Source of the DNA: Camelus bactrianus
Taxonomy: Eukaryota; Chordata; Mammalia; Artiodactyla; Camelidae
Length of the DNA: 64,000 bases
Assembly (NCBI RefSeq): GCF_048773025.1
Contig: NC_133555.1
Location: forward strand, 57,359,206-57,423,205
Direction: 5' to 3'
Below, piece by piece: positions 11,161 through 24,400 of the stretch. Every line of letters begins with the position of its first letter. Position 1 is the stretch's first letter. Under the pieces are notes generated by a model that worked only from the letters and a program-made list of their open reading frames with translations, made no database searches and was not told the DNA's origin. The translations under genes were made by a program, and so were the position numbers.

Positions 11161-14100
11161 CCCAACAAGCTATTTGAAGGACGGCTTTCACACACAGTTA
11201 TATCTCGGAACTGAGCAAGTGGAGAGACTTTCGTTCATCTAGCACCAAGGAACGGGTTGCAGGAGACACTTTTTCTCTGCTTTCTCAGTCTGTTTCCTAG
11301 TGCCGGTTTGAAGTTCCTGCAGTTTTCACTGTAAAATCGAGTTGGAGCTAGTACCTCCCCATATATATGTATGGAATGGAGTTTGCAACTGAAAAGAAAC
11401 TTTGTGTTCCCAACAAGCTAGGTGAAGGACGGCTTTCACACACACTTATCTCTCAGAACTGAGCAAGTGAAGAGACCTTCGTTCATCTAGCACCAAGGGA
11501 ACGGGTTACAGGAGGCACTTTTTCTCTGCTTTCTCAGTCTGTTTCCTAGTGCCGGTTTGAAGTTCCTGCAGTTTTCACTGTAAAACCGAGTTGGAGCTTG
11601 TACCTCCCCATATATATGTATGGAATGGAGTTTGCAACTGAAAAGAAACTTTGTGTTCCCAACAAGCTAGTTGAATTCGGCTTTCACACACACTTATCTC
11701 TCAGAACTGAGCAAGTGGTGAGACGTTCGTTCATCTAGCACCAAGGGAACGGGTTGCAGGGGACACATTTTCTCTGCTTTCTCAGTCTGTTTCCTAGTGC
11801 CGGTTTGAAGTTCCTGCAGTTTACACTGTAAAACCGAGTTGGAGCTTGTACCTCTCCATATATATTTATGGAATGGAGTTTGCTACTGAAAAGATACTTT
11901 GTGTTCCCAACAAGCTAGTTGAAGGACGGCTTTCACACACACTTATCTCTCGGAACTGAGCAAGTGGAGAGACTTTCGTTCATCTAGCACCAAGGGAAAG
12001 GTTTGCAGGAGACACATATTCTCTGCTTTCTCAATCTGTTTCCTAGTGCCGGTTTGAAGTTCCTGCAGTTTTCACACTAAAACCGATTTGGAGCTTGTAC
12101 CTCCCCATATATATGTATGGAATGGAGTTTGCAACTGAAAAGAAACTTTGTGTTCCCAATAAGCTAGGTGAAGGACGGTATTCACTCACACACATCTCTC
12201 AGAACTGAGCAAGTGGAGAGACGTTCGTTCATCTAGCACCAAGTGAACGCGTTGCAGGAGACACTATTTCTCTGCTTTCACATTCTGTTTCCTAGTGCCG
12301 GTGTGAAGTTCCTGCAGTTTTCACCGTAAAACAGAGTTGGAGCTTGTACCTACCCATATATATGTATGGAATGGAGTTTGCAACTGAAAATAAACTTTGT
12401 GTTCCCAACAAGCTAGGTGAAGGACGGCTTTCACACACACTTATCTCTCACAACTGAGCAAGTGGAGAGACGTTCGTTCATCTAGCACCAAGGGAACGGG
12501 TTGCAGGCGATACTTTTTCTCTGCTTTCTCAGTCTGTTTCCTAGTGCCGGTTTGAAGTTCCTGCAGTTTTCACTGTAAAACCGAGTTGGAGCTTGTACCT
12601 CCCCATATATATGTATGGAATGGAGTTTGCAACTGAAAAGAAACTTTGTGTTCCCAACAAGCTAGTTGAAGGACGGCTTTCACACACACTTATCTCTCGG
12701 AACTGAGCAAGTGGAAAGACTTTCGTTCATCTAGCACCAAGGGAACGGGTTGCAGGAGACACTTTTTCTCTGCTTTCTCAGTCTGTTTCCTAGTGCCGGT
12801 TTGAAGTTCCAGCAGTTTTCACTGTAAAATCGATTTGGAGCTAGTACCTCCCCATATATATGTATGGAATGGAGTTTGCAACTGAAAAGAAACTTTGTGT
12901 TCCCAACAAGCTAGGTGAAGGACGGCTTTCACACACACTTATCTCTCAGAACTGAGCAAGTGAAGAGACCTTCGTTCATCTAGCACCAAGGGAACGGGTT
13001 ACAGGAGACACTTTTCCTCTGCTTTCTCAGTCTGTTTCCTAGTGCCGGTTTGAAGTTCCTGCAGTTTTCACTGTAAAACCGAGTTGGAGCTTGTACCTCC
13101 CCATATATATGTATGGAATGGAGTTTGCAACTGAAAAGAAACTTTGTGTTCCCAACAAGCTAGTTGAATTCGGCTTTCACACACACTTATCTCTCAGAAC
13201 TGAGCAAGTGGAGAGACGTTCGTTCATCTAGCACCAAGGGAACGGGTTGCAGGGGACACATTTTCTCTGCTTTCTCAGTCTGTTTCCTAGTACCGGTTTG
13301 AAGTTCCTGCAGTTTACACTGTAAAACCGAGTTGGAGCTTGTACCTCCCCATATATATTTATGGAATGGAGTTTGCTACTGAAAAGATACTTTGTGTTCC
13401 CAACAAGCTAGTTGAAGGACGGCTTTCACACACAATTATCTCTCGGAACTGAGCAAGTGGAGAGACTTTCGTTCATCTAGCCCAAGGGAAAGGTTTGCAG
13501 GAGACACATATACTCTGCTTTCTCAATCTGTTTCCTAGTGCCGGTTTGAAGTTCCTGCAGTTTTCACTGTAAAACCGAGTTGGAGCTTGTACCTCCCTAT
13601 ATATATGTATGGAATGGAATTTGCAACTGAAAAGAAACTTTGTGTTCCCAATAAGCTAGGTGAAGGACGGTATTCACTCACACACATCTCTCAGAACTGA
13701 GCAAGTGGAGAGACGTTCGTTCATCTAGCACCAAGTGAACGCATTGCAGGAGACACTATTTCTCTGCTTTCACATTCTGTTTCCTAGTGCCGGTGTGAAG
13801 TTCCTGCAGTTTTCACCGTAAAACAGAGTTGGAGCTTGTACCTACCCATATATATGTATGGAATGGAGTTTGCAACTGAAAATAAACTTTGTGTTCCCAA
13901 CAAGCTAGGTGAAGGACGGCTTTCACACAGACTTATCTCTCAGAACTGAGCAAGTGGAGAGACGTTCGTTCATCTAGCACCAAGGGAACGGGTTGCAGGA
14001 GAAACTTTTTCTCTGCTTTCTCAGTCTGTTTCCTAGTGCCGGTTTGAAGTTCCTGCAGTTTTAATGGAAAACCGATTTGGAGCTATTACTTCCCCATATA

Positions 14101-16900
14101 TATGTATGGAATGGAGTTTGCAACTGAAAAGAAACTTTGTGTTCCCAACAAGCTAGGTGAAGTACGGCTTTCACACACACTTATCTCACACAACTGAGCA
14201 AGTGGAGAGACTTTCGTTCATCTAGCACCAATGGAACGGGTTGCAGGCGACACTTTTTCTCTGCTTTCTCAGTCTGTTTCCTAGTGCCGGTTTGAAGTTC
14301 CTGCAGTTTTCACTGTAAAACCGAGTTGGAGCTAGTACCTCCCCATATATATGTATGGAATGGAGTTTGCAACTGAAAAGAAACTTTGTGTTCCCAACAA
14401 GCTAGTTGAAGGACGGCTTTCACACACATTTATCTCTCGGAACTGAGCAAGTGGAGAGACGTTCTTTCATCTAGCACCAAGGGAACGGGTTGCAGGAGAC
14501 ACTTTTTCTCTGCTTTCTCAGTCTGTTTCCTAGTGCCGGTTTGAAGTTCCTGCAGTTTTCACTGTAAAAGCGAGTTGGAGCTTGTACCTCCCCATATATA
14601 TGTATGGAATGGAGTTTGCAACTGAAAAGAAACTTTGTGTTCCCAACAACCAAGGTGAAGGACGGCTTTCACACACACTTATCTCTCGGAACTGAGCAAG
14701 TGGAGAGACGTTCGTTCATCTAGCACCGGGGTAACGGGTTGCAGGAGACACTTTTTCTCTGCTTTCTCAGTCTGTTTCCTAGTGCCGGTTTGAAGTTCCT
14801 GCAGTTTTCACTGTAAAACCGAGTTGGAGCTAGTACCTCCCCATATATATGTATGGAATGAAGTTTGCAACTGAAAAGAAACTTTGTGTTCCCAACACGC
14901 TAGGTGAAGTACGGCTTTCACACACACTAATCTCTCAGAACTGAGCAAGTGGAGAGACGTTCGTTCATCTAGCACAAAGGGAACCGGTTGCAGGAGACAC
15001 ATTTTCTCTGCTTTCTCAGTCTGTTTCCTAGTGCCGGTTTGAAGTTCCTGCAGTTTTCACTGTAAAACCGAGTTGGAGCTTGTACCTCCCCATATATATG
15101 TATGGAATGGAGTTTGCAACTGAAAAGAAACTTTGTGTTCCCAACAAGCTATTTGAAGGACGGCTTTCACACACACTTATCTCTCAGAACTGAGCAAGTG
15201 GAGAGACTTTCGTTCATCTAGCACCAAGGGAACGGGTTGCAGGAGACACTTTTTCTCTGCTTTCTCAGTCTGTTTCCTAGTGCCGGTTTGAAGTTCCTGC
15301 AGTTTTCACTGTAAAATCGAGTTGGAGCTAGTACCTCCCCATATATATGTATGGAATGGAGTTTGCAACTGAAAAGAAACTTTGTGTTCCCAACAAGCTA
15401 GGTGAAGGACGGCTTTCACACACACTTATCTCTCAGAACTGAGCAAGTGAAGAGACCTTCGTTCATCTAGCACCAAGGGAACGGGTTGCAGGAGACACTT
15501 TTTCTCTGTTTTCTCCGTCTGTTTCCTAGTGCCGGTTTGAAGTTCCTGCAGTTTTCACTGTAAAACCGATTTGGAGCTTGTACCTCCCCATATATATGTA
15601 TGGAATGGAGTTTGCAACTGAAAAGAAACTTTGTGTTCCCAACAAGCTAGTTGAATTCGGCTTTCACACACACTTATCTCTCAGAACTGAGCAAGTGGAG
15701 AGACGTTCGTTCATCTAGCACCAAGGGAACGGGTTGCAGGGGACACATTTTCTCTGCTTTCTCAGTCTGTTTCCTAGTGCCGGTATGAAGTTCCTGCAGT
15801 TTACACTGTAAAACCGAGTTGGAGCTTGTACCTCCCCATATATATTTATGGAATGGAGTTAGCTACTGAAAAGATACTTTGTGTTCCCAACAAGCTAGTT
15901 GAAGGACGGCTTTCACACACATTTATCTCTCGGAACTGAGCAAGTGGAGAGACTTTCGTTCATCTAGCACCAAGGGAAAGGTTTGCAGGAGACACATATT
16001 CTCTGATTTCTCAATCTGTTTCCTAGTGCCGGTTTGATGTTCCTGCAGTTTTCACTGTAAAACCGAGTTGGAGCTTGTACCTCCCCATATATATGTATGG
16101 AATGGAGTTTGCAACTGAAAAGAAACTTTGTGTTCCCAATAAGCTAGGTGAAGGACGGTATTCACTCACACACATCTCTCAGAACTGAGCAAGTGGAGAG
16201 ACGTTCGTTCATCTAGCACCAAGTGAACGCGTTGCAGGAGACACTATTTCTCTGCTTTCACATTCTGTTTCCTAGTGCCGGTTTGAAGTTCCTGCAGTTT
16301 TCACCGTAAAACAGAGTTGGAGCTTGTACCTCCCCGTATATATATATGGAATGGAGTTTGCAACTGAAAAGAAACTTTGTGTTCCCAACAAGCTAGGTGA
16401 AGGACGGCTTTCACACAGACTTATCTCTCAGAACTGAGCAAGTGGAGAGACGTTCGTTCATCTAGCACCAAGGGAACGGGTTGCAGGAGAAATTATTTCT
16501 CTGCTTTCTCAGTCTGTTTCCTAGTGCCGGTTTGAAGTTCCTGCAGTTTTCATAGAAAACCGATTTGGAGCTATTACTTCCCCATATATATGTATGGAAT
16601 GGAGTTTGCAACTGAAAAGAAACTTTGTGTTCCCAACAAGCTAGGTGAAGTACGGTTTTCACACACACTTATCTCTCACAACTGAGCAAGTGGAGAGACG
16701 TTCGTTCATCTAGCACCAAGGGAACGGGTTGCAGGCGACACTTTTTCTCTGCTTTCTCAGTCTGTTTCCTAGTGCCGGTTTGAAGTTCCTGCAGTTTTCA
16801 CTGTAAAACCGAGTTGGAGCTAGTACCTCCCCATATATATGTATGGAATGGAGTTTGCAACTGAAAAGAAACTTTGTGTTCACAACAAGCTAGTTGAAGG
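11161..16900 (+). repeat. A-to-K satellite cassettes of 6 and 10 units
   Basis: A units with GAATTC begin at about 11673, 13166 and 15653. The first cassette reads A, B, C, F, J, K (1493 bp). The second reads A, B, C, E, F, G, H, I, J, K (2487 bp, the fullest regular version in the window). The third begins A, B, C, E, F, G and runs into the tetramer domain. The D-type right end (CCTACCCATATATATG) persists after C even where the D unit itself is gone, which marks the place of the loss. No non-satellite sequence occurs. Confidence 0.8.
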
Positions 16901-19900
16901 ACGGCTTTCACACACATTTATATCTCGGAACTGAGAAGGGGAGAGACGTTCGTTCATCTAGCACCAAGGGAACGGGTTGCAGGAGACACTTCTTCTCTGC
17001 TTTCTCAGTCTGTTTCCTAGTGCCGGTTTGAAGTTCCTGCAGTTTTCACTGTAAAACCGAGTTGGAGCTTGTACCTCCCCATATATATGTATGGAATGGA
17101 GTTTGCAACTGAAAAGAAACTTTGTGTTCCCAACAACCAAGGTGAAGGACGGCTTTCACACACACTTATCTCTCAGAACTGAGCAAGTGGACAGACGTTC
17201 GTTCATCTAGCACCAAGGGAACCGGTAGCAGGAGACACATTTTCTCTGCTTTCTCAGTCTGTTTCCTAGTGCCGGTTTGAAGTTCCTGCAGTTTTCACTG
17301 TAAAACCGAGTTGGAGCTTGTACCTCCCCATATATATGTATGGAATGGAGTTTGCAACTGAAAAGAAACTTTGTGTTCCCAACAAGTTAGTTGAAGGACG
17401 GCTTTCACACACACTTATCTCTCGGAACTGAGCAAGTGGAGAGACTTTCGTTCATCTAGCACCAAGGGACCGGGTTGCAGGAGACACTTTTTCTCTGCTT
17501 TCTCAGTCTGTTTCCTAGTGCCGGTTTGAAGTTCCTGCAGTTTTCACTGTAAAACCGTGTTGGAGCTTGTACCTCCCCATATATATGTATGGAATGGAGT
17601 TTTCAACTGAAAAGAAACTTTGTGTTCCCAACAAGCTAGGTGAAGGACGGCTTTCACACACACTTATCTCTCGGAACTGAGCAATTGGAGAGACGTTCGT
17701 TCATTAAGCACCGGGGGAACGGGTTGCAGGGGACACTTTTTCTCTGCTTTCTCAGTCTGTTTCCTAGTGCCGGTTTGAAGTTCCTGCAGTTTTCACTGTA
17801 AAACCGAGTTGGAGCTAGTACCTCCCCATATATATGTATGGAATGGAGTTTGCAACTGAAAAGAAACTTTGTGTTCCCAACAAGCTAGTTGAAGGACGGC
17901 TTTCACACACATTTATATCTCGGAACTGAGCAAGTGGAGAGACGTTCGTTCATCTAGCACCAAGGGAACGGGTTGCAGGAGACACTTCTTCTCTGCTTTC
18001 TCAGTCTGTTTCCTAGTGCCGGTTTGAAGTTCCTGCAGTTTTCACTGTAAAACCGAGTTGGAGCTTGTACCTCCCCATATATATGTATGGAATGGAGTTT
18101 GCAACTGAAAAGAAACTTTGTGTTCCCAACAACCAAGGTGAAGGACGGCTTTCACACACACTTATCTCTCGGAACTGAGCAAGTGGAGAGACGTTCGTTC
18201 ATCTAGCACCGGGATAACGGGTTGCAGGAGACACTTTTTCTCTGCTTTCTCAGTCTGTTTCCTAGTGCCGGTTTGATGTTCCTGCAGTTTTCACTGTAAA
18301 ACCGTTTTGGAGCTAGTACCTCCCCATATATATGTATGGAATGGAGTTTGCAACTGAAAAGAAACTTTGTGTTCCCAACACGCTAGGTGAAGTACGGCTT
18401 TCACACACACTTATCTCTCAGAACTGAGCAAGTGGACAGACGTTCGTTCATCTAGCACCAAGGGAACCGGTTGCAGGAGACACATTTTCTCTGCTTTCTC
18501 AGTCTGTTTCCTAGTGCCGGTTTGAAGTTCCTGCAGTTTTCACTGTAAAACCGAGTTGGAGCTTGTACCTCCCCATATATATGTATGGAATGGAGTTTGC
18601 AACTGAAAAGAAACTTTGTGTTCCCAACAAGTTAGTTGAAGGACGGCTTTCACACACACATATCTCTCGGAACTGAGCAAGTGGAGAGACTTTCGTTCAT
18701 CTAGCACCAAGGGAACGGGTTGCAGGAGACACTTTTTCTCTGCTTTCTCAGTCTGTTTCCTAGTGCCGGTTTGAAGTTCCTGCAGTTTTCACTGTAAAAC
18801 CGAGTTGGAGCTTGTACCTCCCCATATATATGTATGGAATGGAGTTTTCAACTGAAAAGAATCTTTGTGTTCCCAACAAGCTATTTGAAGGACGGCTTTC
18901 ACACACACTTATCTCTCGGAACTGAGCAAGTGGAGAGACGTTCGTTCATTAAGCACCGGGGGAACGGGTTGCAGGAGACACTTTTTCTCTGCTTTCTCAG
19001 TCTGTTTCCTAGTGCCGGTTTGAAGTTCCTGCAGTTTTCACTGTAAAACCGAGTTGGAGCTTGTACCTCCCCATATATATGTATGGAATGGAGTTTGCAA
19101 CTGAAAAGAAACTTTGTGTTCCCAACAACCAAGGTGAAGGACGGCTTTCACACACACTTATCTCTCGGAACTGAGCAAGTGGAGAGACGTTCGTTCATCT
19201 AGCACCGGGATAACGGGTTGCAGGAGACACTTTTTCTCTGCTTTCTCAGTCTGTTTCCTAGTGCCGGTTTGATGTTCCTGCAGTTTTCAATGTAAAACCG
19301 TTTTGGAGCTAGTACCTCCCCATATATATGTATGGAATGGAGTTTGCAACTGAAAAGAAACTTTGTGTTCCCAACACGCTAGGTGAAGGACGGCTTTCAC
19401 ACACACTTATCTCTCAGAACTGAGCAAGTGGACAGACGTTCGTTCATCTAGCACCAAGGGAACCGGTTGCAGGAGACACATTTTCTCTGCTTTCTCAGTC
19501 TGTTTCCTAGTGCCGGTTTGAAGTTCCTGCAGTTTTCACTGTAAAACCGAGTTGGAGCTTGTACCTCCCCATATATATGTATGGAATGGAGTTTGCAACT
19601 GAAAAGAAACTTTGTGTTCCCAACAAGCTAGTTGAAGGACGGCTTTCACACACACTTATCTCTCGGAACTGAGCAAGTGGAGAGACTTTCGTTCATCTAG
19701 CACCAAGGGAACGGGTTACAGGAGACACTTTTTCTCTGCTTTCTCAGTCTGTTTCCTAGTGCCGGTTTGAAGTTCCTGCAGTTTTCACTGTAAAACCGAG
19801 TTGGAGCTTGTACCTCCCCATATATATGTATGGAATGGAGTTTTCAACTGAAAAGAAACTTTGTGTTCCCAACAAGCTAGGTGAAGGACGGCTTTCACAC

Positions 19901-21420
19901 ACACTTATCTCTCGGAACTGAGCAAGTGGAGAGACGTTCGTTCATTAAGCACCGGGGGAACGGGTTGCAGGAGACACTTTTTCTCTGCTTTCTCAGTCTG
20001 TTTCCTAGTGCCGGTTTGAAGTTCCTGCAGTTTTCACTGTAAAACCGAGTTGGAGCTTGTACCTCCCCATATATATGTATGGAATGGAGTTTGCAACTGA
20101 AAAGAAACTTTGTGTTCCCAACAACCAAGGTGAAGGACGGCTTTCACACACACTTATCTCTCGGAACTGAGCAAGTGGAGAGACGTTCGTTCATCTAGCA
20201 CCGGGGTATCGGGTTGCAGGAGACACTTTTTCTCTGCTTTCTCAGTCTGTTTCCTAGTGCCGGTTTGATGTTCCTGTAGTTTTCACTGTAAAACCGTTTT
20301 GGAGCTAGTACCTCCCCATATATATGTATGGAATGGAGTTTGCAACTGAAAAGAAACTTTGTGTTCCCAACACGCTAGGTGAAGTACGGCTTTCACACAC
20401 ACTTATCTCTCAGAACTGAGCAAGTGGACAGACGTTCGTTCATCTAGCACCAAGGGAACCGGTTGCAGGAGACACATTTTCTCTGCTTTCTCAGTCTGTT
20501 TCCTAGTGCCGGTTTGAAGTTCCTGCAGTTTTCACTGTAAAACCGAGTTGGAGCTTGTACCTCCCCATATATATGTATGGAATGGAGTTTGCAACTGAAA
20601 AGAAACTTTGTGTTCCCAACAAGCTAGTTGAAGGACGGCTTTCACACACACTTATCTCCCTTTACTGAGCAAGTGGAGAGACTTTCGTTCATCTAGCACC
20701 AAGGGAACGGGTTGCAGGAGACACTTTTTCTCTGCTTTCTCAGTCTGTTTCCTAGTGCCGGTTTGAAGTTCCTGCAGTTTTCACTGTAAAACCGAGTTGG
20801 AGCTTGTACCTCCCCATATATATGTATGGAATGGAGTTTTCAACTGAAAAGGAACTTTGTGTTCCCAACAAGCTAGGTGAAGGACGGCTTTCACACACAC
20901 TTATCTCTCGGAACTGAGCAAGTGGAGAGACGTTCGTTCATTAAGCACCGGGGGAACGGGTTGCAGGAGACACTTTTTCTCTGCTTTCTCAGTCTGTTTC
21001 CTAGTGCCGGTTTGAAGTTCCTGCAGTTTTCACTGTAAAACAGAGTTGGAGCTTGTACCTCCCCATATATATGTATGGAATGGAGTTTGCAACTGAAAAG
21101 AAACTTTGTGTTCCCAACAACCAAGGTGAAGTACGGCTTTCACACACACTTATCTCTCGGAACTGAGCAAGTGGAGAGACGTTCGTTCATCTAGCACCGG
21201 GATAACGGGTTGCAGGAGACACTTTTTCTCTGCTTTCTCAGTCTGTTTCCTAGTGCCGGTTTGATGTTCCTGCAGTTTTCACTGTAAAACCGTTTTGGAG
21301 CTAGTACCTCCCCATATATATGTATGGAATGGAGTTTGCAACTGAAAAGAAACTTTGTGTTCCCAACACGCTAGGTGAAGTACGGCTTTCACACACACTT
21401 ATCTCTCAGAACTGAGCAAG
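16901..21420 (+). repeat. 996-bp tetramer HOR, about four and a half copies
   Basis: The right end of the G-type unit (CAACAACCAAGG) falls at exactly 996-bp intervals, near 17134, 18130, 19126, 20122 and 21118. Copies at about 18137-19132, 19133-20128 and 20129-21124 each read H, I, J, G'. The interval before them (17141-18136) reads I, J, a mixed unit, then G, and looks like an earlier or rearranged form. An H and I follow after 21125 before the pattern breaks. The regular 996-bp spacing means no net indel in three successive copies. By eye the copies differ at only a handful of bases each. Confidence 0.85.
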
Positions 21421-24400
21421 TGGAGAGACGTTCGTTCATCTAGCACCAAGGGAACCGGTTGCAGGAGACACATTTTCTCTGCTTTCTCAGTCTGTTTCCT
21501 AGTGCCGGTTTGAAGTTCCTGCAGTTTTCACTGTAAAACCGAGTTGGAGCTTGTACCTCCCCATATATATGTATGGAATGGAGTTTGCAACTGAAAAGAA
21601 ACTTTGTGTTCCCAATAAGCTAGGTGAAGGACGGTATTCACTCACACACATCTCTCAGAACTGAGCAAGTGGAGAGACGTTCGTTCATCTAGCACCAAGT
21701 GAACGCGTTGCAGGAGACACTATTTCTCTGCTTTCACATTCTGTTTCCTAGTGCCGGTTTGAAGTTCCTGCAGTTTTCACCGTAAAACAGATTTGGAGCT
21801 TGTACCTCCCCGTATATATATATGGAATGGAGTTTGCAACTGAAAAGAAACTTTGTGTTCCCAACAAGCTAGGTGAAGGACGGCTTTCACACACACTTAT
21901 CTCTCAGAACTGAGCAAGTGGAGAGACGTTCGTTCATCTAGCACCAAGGGAACGGTTTGCAGGAGACACTTTTTCTCTGCATTCTCAGACTGTTTCCTAG
22001 TGCCGGTTTGAAGTTCATGTAGTTTTCACTGTCAAACAGAGTTGGAGCTTGTACCTACCCATATATATGTATGGAATGGAGTTTGCAACTGAAAATAAAC
22101 TTTGTGTTCCCAACAAGCTAGGTGAAGGACGGCTTTCACACACACTTAACTCTCAGAACTCAGCAATTGGAGAGACGTTCGTTCATCTAGCACCAAGGGA
22201 ACGGGTTGCAGGAGAAACTTTTTCTCTGCTTTCTCAGTCTGTTTCCTAGTGCCGGTTTGAAGTTCCTGCAGTTTTCATGGAAAACCGATTTGGAGCTATT
22301 ACTTCCCCATATATATGTATGGAATGGAGTTTGCAACTGAAAAGAAACTTTGTGTTCCCAACAAGCTAGTTGAAGGACGGCTTTCACACACACTTATCTC
22401 TCACAACTGAGCAAGTGGAGAGACTTTCGTTCATCTAGCACCAAGGGAACGGGTTGCAGGCGACACTTTTTCTCTGCTTTCTCAGTCTGTTTCCTAGTGC
22501 CGGTTTTAAGTTCCTGCAGTTTTCACAGTAAAACCGAGTTGGAGCTTGTACCTCCCAATATATATGTATGGAATGGAGTTTGCAACTGAAAAGAAACTTT
22601 GTGTTCCCAACAAGCTAGTTGAAGGACGGCTTTCACACACACTTATCTCTCAGAACTGAGCAAGTGGAGAGACTTTCGTTCATCTAGCACCAAGGGAACG
22701 GGTTGCAGGAGACACTTTTTCTCTGCTTTCTCAGTCTGTTTCCTAGTGCCGGTTTGAAGTTCCTGCAGTTTTCACTGTAAAATCGAGTTGGAGCTAGTAC
22801 CTCCCCATATATATGTATGGAATGGAGTTTGCAACTGAAAAGAAACTTTGTTTTCCCAACAAGCTAGGTGAAGGACGGCTTTCACACACACTTATCTCTC
22901 AGAACTGAGCAAGTGAAGAGACCTTCGTTCATCTAGCACCAAGGGAACGGTTTGCAGGAGACACTTTTTCTCTGCTTTCTCAGTCTGTTTCCTAGTGCCG
23001 GTTTGAAGTTCCTGCAGTTTTCACTGTAAAACCGAGTTGGAGCTTGTACCTCCCCATATATATGTATGGAATGGAGTTTGCAACTGAAAAGAAACTTTGT
23101 GTTCCCAACAAGCTAGTTGAATTCGGCTTTCACACACACTTATCTCTCAGAACTGAGCAAGTGGAGAGACGTTCGTTCATCTAGCACCAAGGGAACGGGT
23201 TGCAGGGGACACATTTTCTCTGCTTTCTCAGTCTGTTTCCTAGTGCCGGTTTGAAGTTAATGCAGTTTACACTGTAAAACCGAGTTGGAGCTTGTACCTC
23301 CCCATATATATTTATGGAATGGAGTTTGCTACTGAAAAGATACTTTGTGTTCCCAACAAGCTAGGTGAAGGACGGCTTTCACACACACTTATCTCTCGGA
23401 ACTGAGCAAGTGGAGAGACTTTCGTTCATCTAGCACCAAGGGAAAGTTTTGCAGGAGACACATATTCTCGGCTTTCTCAATCTGTTTCCTAGTGCCGGTT
23501 TGAAGTTCCTGCAGTTTTCACTGTAAATCCGAGTTGGAGCTTGTACCTCCCCATATATATATATGGAATGGAGTTTGCAACTGAAAAGAAACTTTGTGTT
23601 CCCAATAAGCTAGGTGAAGGACGGTATTCACTCACACACATCTCTCAGAACTGAGCAAGTGGAGAGACGTTCGTTCATCTAGCACCAAGTGAACGCGTTG
23701 CAGGAGACACTATTTCTCTGCTTTCACATTCTGTTTCCTAGTGCCGGTGTGAAGTTCCTGCAGTTTTCACCGTAAAACAGAGTTGGAGCTTGTACCTACA
23801 CATATATATGTATGGAATGGGGTTTGCAACTGAAAATAAACTTTGTGTTCCCAACAAGCTAGGTGAAGGACGGCTTTCACACAGACTTATCTCTCAGAAC
23901 TGAGCAAGTGGAGAGACGTTCGTTCATCTAGCACCAAGGGAACGGGTTGCAGGAGAAACTTTTTCTCTGCTTTCTTAGTCTGTTTCCTAGTGCCGGTTTG
24001 AAGTTCCTGCAGTTTTCACTGTAAAACCGAGTTGGAGCTAGTACCTCTCCATATATATGTATGGAATGGAGTTTTCAACTGAAAAGAAACTTTGTGTTCC
24101 CAACAAGCTAGTTGAAGGACGGCTTTCACACACACTTATCTCTCGGAACTGAGCAAGTGGAGAGACGTTCGTTCATCTAGCACCGGGGTAACGGGTTGCA
24201 GGAGACACTTTTTCTCTGCTTTCTCAGTCTGTTTCCTAGTGCCGGTTTGATGTTCCTGCAGTTTTCACTGTAAAACCGTTTTGGAGCTAGTACCTCCCCA
24301 TATATATGTATGGAATGGAGTTTGCAACTGAAAAGAAACTTTGTGTTCCCAACACGCTAGGTGAAGTACGGCTTTCACACACACTTATCTCTCAGAACTG

